Positions 47,552 to 56,798 of a stretch of DNA of 64,000 nucleotides are shown here, piece by piece. The stretch covers positions 99,827 to 163,826 of the forward strand of contig CAVZAB010000013.1 of NCBI GenBank assembly GCA_963773155.1, written 5' to 3'. The translations under genes were made by a program, and so were the position numbers. The DNA is from CAVZAB01 sp963773155. GTDB lineage: Bacteria > Pseudomonadota > Alphaproteobacteria > Rhizobiales > Beijerinckiaceae. The notes below the pieces were generated by a model. That model was not told where the DNA came from and did no database searches. It saw nothing but the letters and a program-made list of their open reading frames with translations. Position 1 is the stretch's first letter. Each line of letters begins with the position of its first letter.

Positions 47552-48744
47552 CTAGGCCGGCACGACTGCGCGGCGCGCCTTCATTTGGCGGGCTGCACTC
47601 GTATAGCCGCCGTTGCCGCCATCGATGAAATGGACATGCCGGCTTACCGCGAGATCGGTGACCAGGCAGGTCATCAGGGCAGTGTCCGACAGGTGCATGC
47701 CGTAATTCAATTGGCCCGCCTCGACGCCGCGGTCGAGAAAGGCCTGGACCGCGGCGATGCGGTTGGCGGGACAATCCACGACAAAGCTCAGCGTCTGGTC
47801 GTGCTTGCTGAAATCCGTGTTGGCGGTGATCTCCTGACGGTAGCGCTTGGGATCGAATTGCCCGATGCTTGCGGTTGGCTGCGAGCGCGAGATAGGCGAT
47901 CAGCGTCTCCAAGAGGACGCGGCAGGCAAATAGCTTGACCGGCCATTTGCCGCGTCTCGTGCGGGCCTCGAGCATGAAGCCCTTTGGCGGCCAACGGGTG
48001 GCAAGCGTATCCAGCCGGACCGGATTGGGATTGCCATTTTCTGAGGCAATGGCGAGAATGGCAGTATAGACGGGGCGAAGATTGCCGCTGCCGTTGATGA
48101 TCAGCGAGATCATCTTGCCGCGCTCGGAGCGAAGCTCGCTCCAGCGGCACGAGAGCCCCGTGAAATTCAGTTCGCCGCGGTCGTCGAGCAAATCGGCAAT
48201 GGCGGCCTGAGCGGCCAGTGCGGGTGCGCCGCTCCCTTTCAAGGCGGCCTCCAGCAGGGCCACGCCGCCGCCGAGAAACACGGCGAAATTATTGTCCGGC
48301 GTCGGTTCATAGCGCCCAACCAGAACATCGGCGCCGTAGCGACGGAGTTCGCCGACCCGGACGGCGCCGACCCTGAGGTCGAGTTCGAACTCGCGCGCCG
48401 TGAAACCGCGAAATCGTGCCAGGACACGGCGCGCCTCGTCAGCTTTCTCCGGTGGAACCATCACGACCGACCCATCGCCGCCAAACAAAAACGGTATGGT
48501 TTGCGGCGCGGCCAGGTTCTTGAGCGCTGCAATCGCGGCGGCAGCGACATAATTAACGGTCTTATAGAGGCCGCGCTCGATCGCGCCGGTTGAATTGTGC
48601 ACATCGGTCACGGCAAGCAGCCAATCGTCAGGCGCCGGTCGGTAATAAGTCGCCTCGAACGTTTCCTGCGCGCCGGTCAGGGCCGGCAAATCGGAGTAGA
48701 AATTTGGCGGGGCATTCGGGGGGCGGCGGATAGGGGAACTCCAT
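47552..48744 (-). CDS. DUF3095 domain-containing protein (adenylate-cyclase-like), two frame breaks
   Basis: The N-terminal half reads NFYSDLPALTGAQETFEATY, PDDWLLAVTDVHNSTGAIER and IPFLFGGDGSVVMVPPEKAD, the pattern of DUF3095, which resembles class III nucleotide cyclases (metal-binding-like Asp in VTDVHNST and GGDGS). The end CLVTDLAVSRHVHFIDGGNGG appears in another frame; the shift is near 47862, before QFDPKRYRQEITANTDFSK. A start at ATG 48744 (MEFPYPPP) joins if the six-base G run at 48718-48723 is one too long. Its function is unknown; it may be a signalling or defunct cyclase. The start is uncertain. Confidence 0.72.
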
Positions 48745-48884
48745 CCTCTACACTCAGATGTCGGCCGGCAGCATAAGGCACAATGCCGACTTATACGCGG
48801 GACCGCCGGCGGGGACAGGAATTTTACGGCGCCTCGCGACAAAGTGACACAAGGTGACGGACTAACTACGACGCGTCTGCCGGT

Positions 48885-49907
48885 CTAGGGCCGGACAACG
48901 CTTTGCGTGCAGGCCAACTCATAGGCGGCATCGACAAGCGCATAAGTCTTCAGATTGTCGAAACCGCTCGTCTCCGGCAAGCGGCCGCTTCTGAGGCATT
49001 CGACAAAATGCGACTGGGTCCAGTAGACGCTATCCTGGGCAGTGTGCCACGGCTCGGAGGTCCAGGCGCGCAGCGGCGTTGCGACATTGGTCTTACTCAG
49101 CTGTCCCTCACTTGAAACGGCCAAAATGCCCCCGGCTCCGAGTTCGACCGCGCCCTTTTCCCCCTCGATCATGACAAGCGTTTGTGGGAAATTGTCGGGA
49201 AGCCGTCGGCTTTCATAGGTGCAATCGACAATGCTGGTAGCGCCGTCGCGATGGCCAAGCAGCATTGTCGCCATGTCTTCGCCGCGCACCCTGCGATCGA
49301 CCTGCTGGTGGCGGGCATAGAGGGTCTCGACCTCGCCGAGAAAGAAGCGGGCAAGGTCGAGAACGTGAATGCCGAGATCGAGAACGATGAATCGCTCCTC
49401 GTCGAAAAGGTAGGGCTGGCCCGCCTTAACATCATAGCCGGTCCGAAAGGAAATTCTGGCCCATAATGGCGCGCCGATTGCGCCGGAATCGAGCACGGCC
49501 TTGATCGTGCGCATCGGAACCTGGAAACGGAAATTCTCGTGCACCATCAGCGGGACGCCGGCCCTGTCGCAGGCGGTGACCATGGCTAGGCACTCGACAT
49601 AGGTCGGGCCGAACGGCTTTTGCACGATGATTGGTAGCCCCTTGCCGGCGGCCAATTCGACGAGGCTGCGGTGCGAGCCCATCGTCGTAACGATGTCGAC
49701 GAAGTCGAGCTTTTGTCGCGCCAGCATTTCGGCGGCATCGGTATAGGCCGCGGCGACGCCGAAGCGGCGAGCGGCGGCGGCGGCCTTGTCTGCATCGAGA
49801 TCGCAGACCGCGGCGATTTCGACGTCCGGCATTTCGGCCCAGGCATGCAGATGGTTGGCGGCGAAGAAGCCGCAACCGATTAGGCCGACGCGCAGGGGCT
49901 TTTGCAT
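48885..49907 (-). CDS. Gfo/Idh/MocA family NAD(P)-dependent oxidoreductase
   Basis: This 340-residue protein has the Rossmann motif VGLIGCGFFAANHLHAWAEM, the FVDIVTTMGSHRSLVELAAG strand, VQKPFGPTYVECLAM with the catalytic-type Lys and Pro, and the C-terminal fold with FIVLDLGIHVLDLARFFLGE, where His is the usual catalytic residue. Members oxidise or reduce sugars, inositols and aldoses. It is divergent from a ribose/inositol-type ABC importer (114-base gap), so it probably acts on the imported sugar or cyclitol. Confidence 0.88.
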   Translation of the reverse strand: MQKPLRVGLIGCGFFAANHLHAWAEMPDVEIAAVCDLDADKAAAAARRFGVAAAYTDAAEMLARQKLDFVDIVTTMGSHRSLVELAAGKGLPIIVQKPFGPTYVECLAMVTACDRAGVPLMVHENFRFQVPMRTIKAVLDSGAIGAPLWARISFRTGYDVKAGQPYLFDEERFIVLDLGIHVLDLARFFLGEVETLYARHQQVDRRVRGEDMATMLLGHRDGATSIVDCTYESRRLPDNFPQTLVMIEGEKGAVELGAGGILAVSSEGQLSKTNVATPLRAWTSEPWHTAQDSVYWTQSHFVECLRSGRLPETSGFDNLKTYALVDAAYELACTQSVVRP

Positions 49908-50021
49908 GGGTTGTTCCCCACAAGAGCGGGCTTCGACATTGACACTGGTTGTCCTAGAATGTCAGCCTGTTGGAGGTTTCGGGATCGGAATCGGTCGGTT
50001 CGAAACTAAGGGAGGAAAAAA

Positions 50022-50990
50022 ATGTCGCTTTTCATCACACGACGCTCGCTCATTTGCGGGTCGAGCACGATTACGCTTCTCACCCTTGCGGGGGCCCGCC
50101 CATTATTTGCGGCCGGCAAGCCTCTCACCATCGCGACGTCGCTGCCGAGCCTGTCCTTTCCCTTCTTCGTGCACATGCAAAAGCAGCTTGCCGCCGAGGC
50201 CAAGACGCTTGGCGACATTAAGCTGATCGAAATGGACGGCCAGAACCAGGTTCCCAAGCAGACCGCGGATGTCGAAGCAGCGATTACCCAGAAAGTCGAT
50301 GCCATCGTCATTTCTCCAGCCGATGTCAAGGCCATGGCCCCGGCGCTCGAACAGGCGGTCAAGGCCGGGGTAACCGTAGTGACCATCGATCGTCGTGTCG
50401 ATGGCGTGACCGGCATCCTGCATCATGTCGGGGCTGACAACGTGAAAGGCGGCGAGGCACAGGGTGCCGCCATTTTGAAGGATTTCCCGAAAGGCGCTAA
50501 AATCTTTCATTTGCAAGGTCAGCCCGGCGCCGGCCCGGCGATAGATCGCAACAAGGGCGTCCATGCCATCCTCGACAAGTCGAAGGATCTCTATCCTATC
50601 ATCTTCGAGCAGACCGCCAATTTCTCGCGCGCCGAGGCGCTGCCGGTGACCGAGGCTGGATTGACCGCCAAGGGCAAGCCGGACGTTATCGTTTGCGCCA
50701 ACGATGACATGGCGTTGGGTGCCATGGAGGCGGTCAGAGCGCGCGGCATGACGGATGTCGCGATCTACGGCTTTGACGCTCTGCCGGAAGCTTTGAAAAT
50801 GGTCAAGGCGGGCTCCCTGCGCGCGACAATCGAGCAATTCCCCGGCGAGCAGAGCCGGCGGGCGATGCGTGTTGCCGTTGCTTTTGCCCGCGACGGCAAG
50901 AAGCCGGAAGCAGCAATCGATCTGATCACGCCGATTGCCATAACCAAGGATAATCTGGACAAGGCCGAGCGCCTGAGCGAGATGGGCTGA
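50022..50990 (+). CDS. Sugar ABC transporter substrate-binding protein (RbsB/type I periplasmic)
   Basis: This 322-residue protein has a signal peptide with a twin-arginine-like start (FITRRSLICGSSTITLLTLA) and cleavage near LFAAG. The mature type-I sugar-binding fold shows IATSLPSLSFPFFVHMQKQL, DAIVISPADVKAMAPALEQA, VTIDRRVDGV, VICANDDMALGAMEAVRA and IYGFDALPEALKMVKAG. The substrate is probably a pentose, hexose or inositol. ATG 50022 has GGGAGG close upstream. It is followed by a terminator-like hairpin and then by the ATPase and permease genes. Confidence 0.9.
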   Translation: MSLFITRRSLICGSSTITLLTLAGARPLFAAGKPLTIATSLPSLSFPFFVHMQKQLAAEAKTLGDIKLIEMDGQNQVPKQTADVEAAITQKVDAIVISPADVKAMAPALEQAVKAGVTVVTIDRRVDGVTGILHHVGADNVKGGEAQGAAILKDFPKGAKIFHLQGQPGAGPAIDRNKGVHAILDKSKDLYPIIFEQTANFSRAEALPVTEAGLTAKGKPDVIVCANDDMALGAMEAVRARGMTDVAIYGFDALPEALKMVKAGSLRATIEQFPGEQSRRAMRVAVAFARDGKKPEAAIDLITPIAITKDNLDKAERLSEMG

Positions 50991-51002
50991 GGGAAGCGGG
51001 AC

Positions 51003-51034
51003 GGCCGGGCGACCAGACGTCGCTCGGCCCTTTT
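51003..51034 (+). terminator. Stem-loop with T-run between sugar-binding protein and ATPase genes
   Basis: GGCCGGGCGAC (51003-51013), a five-base loop, and GTCGCTCGGCC (51019-51029) form an 11-base-pair stem with one G-T pair, followed by CTTTT. It fits an intrinsic terminator that stops most transcripts after the binding-protein gene while letting some reach the ATPase, a common way to express more binding protein than transporter. Confidence 0.7.
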
Positions 51035-51052
51035 GACGGATCGGAGCCGGCC

Positions 51053-52609
51053 ATGGCCGACAAGGCGGCCCTTCTCAGATTGCGCGACCTGACGAAGCGG
51101 TTCCCGGGGGTTCAAGCGCTCGCCGACGTGTCGTTCGACGTTCGCCGCGGCGAGGTCCTGGGCCTGCTCGGCGAGAACGGCGCGGGCAAGTCGACATTGT
51201 TGAAGATCATATCGGGGGCGCTCGCACCCGATGGCGGGACCCTCGAATGGCAGGGGTCGCCGGTGGCGATTGACGGGCCGCAAATCGCCCAATCCATGGG
51301 CATAGTCACGATCTACCAGGAATTCAATTTGGTTCCGACGCTTAGCGTCGCCGAAAACATCTGTATTGGTCGCGAACCGCGGCGCGCCGGACCCTTTATC
51401 GATTGGGTCCGCATGCGCGCCGATGCGCGCGCCGTGACGCGCCGCATCGGTCTTTCAATCGATCCACAGACGCTGGTGGCGGAACTATCGGTCGCCGAGC
51501 AGCAGATGGTCGAGATCGCGCGGGCACTGTCGATCAATTCGCGCCTCATCATTATGGACGAGCCGACCTCGGCGCTGTCGAAATCGGAAGTCTCCCGCCT
51601 GTTCGAAATCATCCGCTCACTGCGCAGCGAGGGTGTGTCTGTCATGTTCGTGACGCATCGGTTAGAGGAAGCTTTGGCCATATGCGACCGGGTGACCATT
51701 CTGCGCGACGGCCGTCTGGTCGGCACCCGCGAGCGCGAGGCCATTACCATTCCAACGATTATCGAAATGATGGTCGGCAGAGCCGCCTCCGATCTGTATC
51801 GGCGGCCGGCCCGTCGGCACAAGGCCGGTGAGGTTCGCCTGCGTGTGCGCGGCCTGTCGTCGCTGCCGCGTGGTCAGGTGCACGGTACGCGACTTCACGC
51901 CATTGATCTCGATGTCAGGGCCGGTGAAATTCTTGGATTGGCGGGGCTGGTCGGGGCAGGTCGCAGCGAGTTCGCACGGGCCGTTTTCGGCATTGACCCC
52001 TTTGCCGTGGGAACGATAACGGTCGATGGTCGCGAGGTCGTTGTGCGGTCGCCGCAAGATGCCATTGGTGTCGGCATGGGATTGGTGCCCGAGGATCGCA
52101 AGCGCCAGGCCTTGTTTCTGCAATTGGCGATCCGCAACAATTTTTCGATTGCGGCGCTTGGCCAATTCCTACGCGGCGGCCTGTTCGTCAACGAACAGCG
52201 CGAGGCCGAGGCGCTGCTCACCTATCGGACCTCGATGAAGGTTCGGATGACGGGTCCGGAACAATTGATTTCCAATCTCTCCGGCGGCAACCAGCAGAAA
52301 ATCGTGCTGGCGCGGTGGCTGGTTTTGAACCCGAAGATCCTCATCGTCGACGAGCCAACGCGCGGCATCGACGTCGCGGCCAAAGCGGAAGTCCACGAAC
52401 TTCTCGACGCCTTGGCCGGCCGTGGCATTGCGGTCCTGGTCATTTCGTCGGAACTGCCGGAGGTGATGGCGATTGCCGACCGAATCGTTACGATGCGCGA
52501 GGGGCGGATTACCGGAGAACTGGCAGCCGAGGAGGCGACCCAGGAACGGCTGATGGCGCTGATGACGCTTGAGCAGAAAACCGCGGTTCACCAGGGGGAG
52601 AGGCAATAA
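51053..52609 (+). CDS. Sugar ABC transporter ATP-binding protein (RbsA/MglA type, tandem domains)
   Basis: This 518-residue protein has two ABC domains. The first has LRLRDLTKRFPGVQALADVS, Walker A GENGAGKSTLLK, a signature ELSVAEQQMVEIA and Walker B LIIMDEPTS. The second has the degenerate Walker A GLVGAGRSE typical of this family, then GLVPEDRKRQALFL, signature NLSGGNQQKIVLA and ILIVDEPTRGIDV. It energises the adjacent permease for monosaccharide uptake. Its TAA overlaps the permease ATG (TAATG), and it starts 62 bases after the binding-protein stop, beyond the terminator-like hairpin. Confidence 0.92.
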   Translation: MADKAALLRLRDLTKRFPGVQALADVSFDVRRGEVLGLLGENGAGKSTLLKIISGALAPDGGTLEWQGSPVAIDGPQIAQSMGIVTIYQEFNLVPTLSVAENICIGREPRRAGPFIDWVRMRADARAVTRRIGLSIDPQTLVAELSVAEQQMVEIARALSINSRLIIMDEPTSALSKSEVSRLFEIIRSLRSEGVSVMFVTHRLEEALAICDRVTILRDGRLVGTREREAITIPTIIEMMVGRAASDLYRRPARRHKAGEVRLRVRGLSSLPRGQVHGTRLHAIDLDVRAGEILGLAGLVGAGRSEFARAVFGIDPFAVGTITVDGREVVVRSPQDAIGVGMGLVPEDRKRQALFLQLAIRNNFSIAALGQFLRGGLFVNEQREAEALLTYRTSMKVRMTGPEQLISNLSGGNQQKIVLARWLVLNPKILIVDEPTRGIDVAAKAEVHELLDALAGRGIAVLVISSELPEVMAIADRIVTMREGRITGELAAEEATQERLMALMTLEQKTAVHQGERQ

Positions 52610-53631
52610 TGAGCCAGGTCGAAGAAGCCGCGGCAGGTGGCTGGCAGAGCCGCTCGATCTGGTCGATTGTGAGCCGATTTGCACCACTCATTTTTCTGAT
52701 TTGTCTGATGGCAATATTCGCTATTATCGAGCCGCGCTTTCTCAATGCCACAAATCTGTTTAATGTCATGCGGCAGATCTCGATTACCGGTCTGATCGCG
52801 CTTGGCATGACTTTCGTGATTCTGACCGCCGGCATTGATTTGTCGGTCGGCTCTCTGCTGGCCTTCTCTGCCATAGTGGCGGCCGCGGTATCGAAGGGTT
52901 CCTCCGGCAACACTTTGTCGCTCGATGCGGAGGCGGCGGTTGGCCATCCCTGGTATGTAGCCATGGCAGTAGCAGCCGGGATCGGATTGATTGGCGGTTG
53001 CCTCCAAGGTATCGGCATAACGCAACTCAAAGTACCGCCTTTCGTCGTCACTTTGGGCGGACTGTCGGCCTTTCGCGGCTTGACGCTCTGGTTTTCCGGC
53101 GGCGGGCCGATCTCGGGCTTCGATGCGGACTATCGCTGGTGGGGTCAGGGTCTGATCGGTCCGGTACCTGTTCCTGTTCTCCTATTTCTTTTGACCGCGA
53201 TCATCTGCCACATCATCCTTCGCCATACCCGGTACGGGCGCCATGTCTATGCCGTCGGCGGCAACCCCGAGGCGGCGCGATTGTCCGGCCTCAACGTCGA
53301 CCGGATCATCCTGTCGGTCTACGTGATAGTTGGGTTCCTGGCAGGCCTTGCCGGATTCGTGCTGTCGGCGCGGCTGAATTCGGCCGAGGCCGTGGCCGGC
53401 ATCGGCTACGAACTTACCGTCATCGCCTCAGTTGTGATCGGTGGCACTAGCTTGTTTGGCGGGGCAGGGTCGATATGGGGCACCGTGATCGGTGCGATCT
53501 TGATCGGGGTTCTCGTCAACGGCCTCGTCTTGAATAATGTCTCTTCCTACATCCAGCAGATCATTATCGGCCTCATCATCATTGCCGCAGTAGCCTTCGA
53601 CCGCTACGTCAAGACCCAGAGAACGAGCTAG
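52609..53631 (+). CDS. Sugar ABC transporter permease (RbsC type)
   Basis: This 340-residue permease has about ten helices and the family blocks FAPLIFLICLMAIFAII, MRQISITGLIALGMTFVILT, AGIDLSVGSLLAF and YAVGGNPEAARLSGLNVDRI, then VIGGTSLFGGAGSIWGT. An insert after helix 3 (SKGSSGNTLSLDAEAAVGHP) is somewhat longer than in RbsC. It forms the channel of the sugar importer and is translationally coupled to the ATPase. Its 3' end overlaps the convergent GNAT gene by about 23 bases. Confidence 0.92.
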   Translation: MSQVEEAAAGGWQSRSIWSIVSRFAPLIFLICLMAIFAIIEPRFLNATNLFNVMRQISITGLIALGMTFVILTAGIDLSVGSLLAFSAIVAAAVSKGSSGNTLSLDAEAAVGHPWYVAMAVAAGIGLIGGCLQGIGITQLKVPPFVVTLGGLSAFRGLTLWFSGGGPISGFDADYRWWGQGLIGPVPVPVLLFLLTAIICHIILRHTRYGRHVYAVGGNPEAARLSGLNVDRIILSVYVIVGFLAGLAGFVLSARLNSAEAVAGIGYELTVIASVVIGGTSLFGGAGSIWGTVIGAILIGVLVNGLVLNNVSSYIQQIIIGLIIIAAVAFDRYVKTQRTS

Positions 53632-54142
53632 TGCGGCGTCGGTTCGGGGCACCGGAGAATCTCTCGTGGAGGTCGTGTGATCCGGCTTGTACCGTCGTAG
53701 GCATAAACCCGAGGCGGGTCGCTAGCTTCTGCGAACGATGATTATCCCTGTGGATTAGAGCGACAAATCCAGCAATGCCCGGAACGGACAATCCGTGAGA
53801 AAGAATAGCGTTTAGGGCCTCTTGCGCGTAGCCATGACCCCATGCCGCAGGCTCCAGGTGCCAGCCAGCTTCAAGTGCCGAGGAATCGTCGTCGAAAGCG
53901 ATTAGCGTCGCGCTCCCGATCAATTTTTCGATGCTGTCCTTGCGGAAAAGGGTCCAATGGCCGTGACCGGGCGGGAAGGGGCGCCCGAGACTTCGACGAA
54001 GTTTTCGCTCGAGGGCATCCGCGTCTGAGCGAGTATAGCGCGTGACCAGAGGATTGCGATGAAGCCGCTGCAAATTATGGAGATCCTCGGCCGACCTTGG
54101 TCGAATGAGAAGCCGCTCGGTTGAAAGATGCGGAAGATTCAT
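53609..54142 (-). CDS. GNAT family N-acetyltransferase (RimJ/RimL-like)
   Basis: This 177-residue protein starts MNLPHLSTERLLIRPRSAED, the typical beginning of RimJ/RimL-like acetyltransferases. It has IGSATLIAFDDDSSALEAGW, then the acetyl-CoA-binding part LEPAAWGHGYAQEALNAIL, and ends with NHRSQKLATRLGFMPT. The acceptor is unknown; relatives modify ribosomal protein N-termini or small amines. It lies between the sugar importer (overlapping its end) and the tRNA-Arg gene. No strong ribosome-binding site is seen. Confidence 0.85.
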   Translation of the reverse strand: MNLPHLSTERLLIRPRSAEDLHNLQRLHRNPLVTRYTRSDADALERKLRRSLGRPFPPGHGHWTLFRKDSIEKLIGSATLIAFDDDSSALEAGWHLEPAAWGHGYAQEALNAILSHGLSVPGIAGFVALIHRDNHRSQKLATRLGFMPTTVQAGSHDLHERFSGAPNRRRTSSFSGS

Positions 54143-54341
54143 ATCGGTTCATGGATAGGTCACACAACCGGGTGGGTCTAGGCTTTACGTGAAACGTTGC
54201 CATCACCCAAGATCGGCTGGCGAAAGATGGTTGCCTAATGGTAAGACCCGGCTGAATTTGCCAGCGTGGTGCAAGGGGAGGGTTCGCCCAAATCCAGGGG
54301 TTGTCGGTCAGACGAGGCTCAGTTATCATCTATCTTCTTAA

Positions 54342-54418
54342 GCACCCGTAGCTCAGCTGGATAGAGCGTTGCCCTCCGAAGGCAAAGGTCACACGTTCGA
54401 ATCGTGTCGGGTGCGCCA
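54342..54418 (+). tRNA. tRNA-Arg (anticodon CCG)
   Basis: A 77-base cloverleaf with CCA encoded. The acceptor stem GCACCCG pairs with CGGGTGC, the D-arm contains AGCTCAGCTGGAT, the anticodon stem TTGCC/GGCAA encloses loop CTCCGAA with anticodon CCG, and the T-arm contains GTTCGAATC. It reads CGG codons. It stands at the border between ordinary chromosome and an IS-rich accessory stretch, and tRNA 3' ends are frequent integration sites; no second copy of its 3' end was found in the window. Confidence 0.95.
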
Positions 54419-54521
54419 TAGAAATCAATGACTTAGTCGTTTATCCTTTCGTCGAAAATTGTGGTTAGCTAGCACATAGCTAGCAGTATTTTTGGAAACA
54501 AACGCATTCGAGAAGGAGGGG

Positions 54522-55073
54522 TCAATGTTCCTCCGTGATCAGCCGCGCCTGCAACAGCGTCACAGACAGATCGTCGCCGGCCTCCACCCAGGTATCGTTT
54601 GAACCGGGACAGCCGCCGAAGTGAAAATCCAACCGCCCGCTTTGGGATCGCAACGTCCTAATTTCCGGGCCGATGTTCAGTTCCCTAAGCAGCCGAAACG
54701 CCCTTGCGCACGACCCGAGCGTGATGTCGACGGCGTCGAACCAGGCATAGTCGTCTATCGGGTGATCCGGTCCGTCGGCCGCATATGACTCCACCAGGCC
54801 GGCAAGCACATCCGGATCATCGACGTCATGCCCTTCGAGCCGCCATAGATCGCGCCATGACGGGCGCTGGTGAAGAGGGACATCTTTATCGTGGTTGTAC
54901 TCACCAAGCGAGATGACACCGCGCTCGTAAATATGCAGGTTTTGGGTGGCGCCGGTTGGCTTTACGAGAATGGGGCGGCCGGCGTCGAGAACCCGCTCCC
55001 TCAGAACGGGAAGCGAAGGGGCGCCGAGCAGGCTTGCGAGGCTGGCGACGAATGTTCTGCGGCTTATGGACAT
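54522..55073 (-). CDS. Hypothetical protein with twin-arginine signal, 183 residues
   Basis: The N-terminus MSISRRTFVASLASLLGAPS fits a Tat signal (S-R-R-T-F), so the protein is probably exported folded. The rest has no family I recognise: it contains NLHIYERGVISLGEYNHD, WRDLWRLEGHDVDDPDVLA and CARAFRLLRELNIGPEIRTL, with two Cys and many acidic residues. ATG 55073 is chosen because GGAGGG lies just upstream; a second ATG at 55085 overlaps that site. Base use is slightly AT-richer than the left part. It is the first gene inside the accessory stretch right of the tRNA. Confidence 0.65.
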   Translation of the reverse strand: MSISRRTFVASLASLLGAPSLPVLRERVLDAGRPILVKPTGATQNLHIYERGVISLGEYNHDKDVPLHQRPSWRDLWRLEGHDVDDPDVLAGLVESYAADGPDHPIDDYAWFDAVDITLGSCARAFRLLRELNIGPEIRTLRSQSGRLDFHFGGCPGSNDTWVEAGDDLSVTLLQARLITEEH

Positions 55074-55335
55074 GTTGCCCTCCATCGAACCACGAAGGGC
55101 TGACGCTCGATATTGCCTTCCGGCCTCATCGTCCCTTCGGGAAAACCACCTTGCTCGAGCGGCAGGTTGGTGGGGCGTCAGCCCTCTCTTGATGATAGGT
55201 TGTATGTTATAGGGAACGATGAGTTCGTCAAGACGGACGACAAAAAGATGTATAGGCGCCTCCGGGGGTCAGGTGCCGCCCAGCCCACGCGAGCGGCTGT
55301 TGCCTAAAACCCGAAACGAACGGCGGTAGAGTACG

Positions 55336-56666
55336 GAGGGTTCTGCAAATTCGGCAAAGGCCGGGCGGTCATGGCAGGATGGTGATGTTGAACGTCACCC
55401 ACTCCCTGCAAGGAGCCCGCCATGACCAAGACTGAAATTAAGCCCGCGATGGCTGCAGTTAAAGAGTTGTTTGCACAGAACCCGGATGCGCTTCGGGAGT
55501 TGGTGCGTGCGGTAATGCAAGAGATGCTTGAGGCGGAGATGACCGAGGCACTCGGGGCCGGCAAAGGCGAGCGCGTCGATGGACGGCTCGGCTATCGCTC
55601 GGGCTATTACGGCCGGACGCTCATCACCCGGGTTGGCAAGCTCGAGTTGCGGGTCCCGCAAGATCGGGACGGACGATTTTCGACCGAGCTGTTTGAGCGT
55701 TACCAGCGCTCCGAACGGGCGTTGGTTACGACCTTGCGGAGATGTATGTCCAGGGCGTCTCGACGCGCAAGGTGAAGGCGATCACCGAAGAACTCTGCGG
55801 CCATTCGTTCTCGGCGTCGTCGATCAGCGCCATCAACAAGCGGCTCGACGAAGGTCTTGCTATTTTTGCCCGACGTCTTCTTCCCGAACCGTTTCCCTAC
55901 CTGATTCTCGACGCCCGGTACGAACAGGTCCGGGAGGGCGGCATCGTGGCGAGCCAAGCGGTGCTGATCGCCATCGGTATCGATTGGGATGGCCGGCGCC
56001 AGGTCGTGGCGGTCGAAATGGCCAATCGCGAGAGCCGCTCGTCGTGGAAGGACTTCCTGGTGCAGCTGAAGGCGCGCGGTCTTCATGGCGTCGAGTTCGT
56101 CGTCGCCGATGACCACGCTGGCCTGCGCGCCGCGATTCGTGAGGTCTTACCGGAGGCGGCTTATCAGAGGTGTTACGTTCACTTTCTTAGGAACGCTCTT
56201 GACCATCTGCCACGAAAACATCGCGATGACTGCCTTCAGGAATTCCGCTGGCTGTACGACCGTCGAGCTCTTACCGAGGCCAAAGCCGATCTTGCCGCCT
56301 GGCTCACCAAATGGTCGGGCCGGTACCCAAGGCTCACGCATTGGGTCGAAGAAACCATCGACGAGACTTTTACCTATTACAGACTCCCGCGCCAGCACCA
56401 TAAACACCTAAAAAGCACCAACATGCTCGAGCGCTTGAACGAAGAAATCAAGCGACGGACCTACGTCGTCCGAAATCTTTCCAAATACCGAGAGTTGCCT
56501 GCGCCTCGTCCGCGCGTTCGCCGTAGAAACGCACGAAAATTGGATCGAGGCCAATCGCTACATCAACATGGACGACCTACGAGAGCACAACAAGCTCTCC
56601 ATGAGGAAAGCTGCATGACCATCCATCATGACCGTCCGTTTTTGCTGAACTTGACAGACACAACTC
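55336..56666 (+). mobile_element. IS256-family insertion sequence
   Basis: The element is about 1.33 kb with one transposase gene and imperfect terminal inverted repeats. The left end runs TTCTGCAAATTCGGCAAAGG and on to CGGTCATGG, near 55341-55375. The reverse complement of the right end (about 56620-56666) reads TGTCAAGTTCAGCAAAAACG and on to CGGTCATGA, sharing TTC-GCAAA and CGGTCATG. Exact ends and target duplication could not be fixed; family duplications are 8-9 bases. The element probably inserted into the accessory stretch rather than carrying cargo. Confidence 0.8.
55422..56618 (+). pseudogene. IS256 family transposase, two frame breaks
   Basis: Across three frames the protein is a complete transposase of about 398 residues. 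It starts TKTEIKPAMAAVKELFAQNP with RSGYYGRTLITRVGKLELRV. The DDE residues lie in LILDARYEQVREGG, VVADDHAGLRAAI and STNMLERLNEEIKRRTYV. Breaks are near 55736 (TTGCGG, repaired to TTGGCGG to give ALVTTLAEMYVQG) and near 56474 (AAA, one A too many, giving RIFPNTESCLRLVRAFA). It ends HNKLSMRKAA at 56618. The ribosome-binding site AAGGAG precedes ATG 55422. Both breaks fit the homopolymer error pattern, so the gene may in fact be intact. Confidence 0.85.
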
Positions 56667-56798
56667 GAACGGCGAGCCCCGGTCGGATCTAGTATGGCCC
56701 TCCTACCTAAGAAATCCTTGAGGCTTCATGGCTAAGGATTAATGAGGTCAGCTCTAATGGAAGCTATGGCAAGGACATACTGGGGGGCGAGACCAGCG

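Noticed and set aside
54396..54418. tRNA-Arg 3' end as a proven attachment site
   Set aside because: No direct repeat of this sequence and no integrase gene were found in the window, so integration here is only a suggestion.
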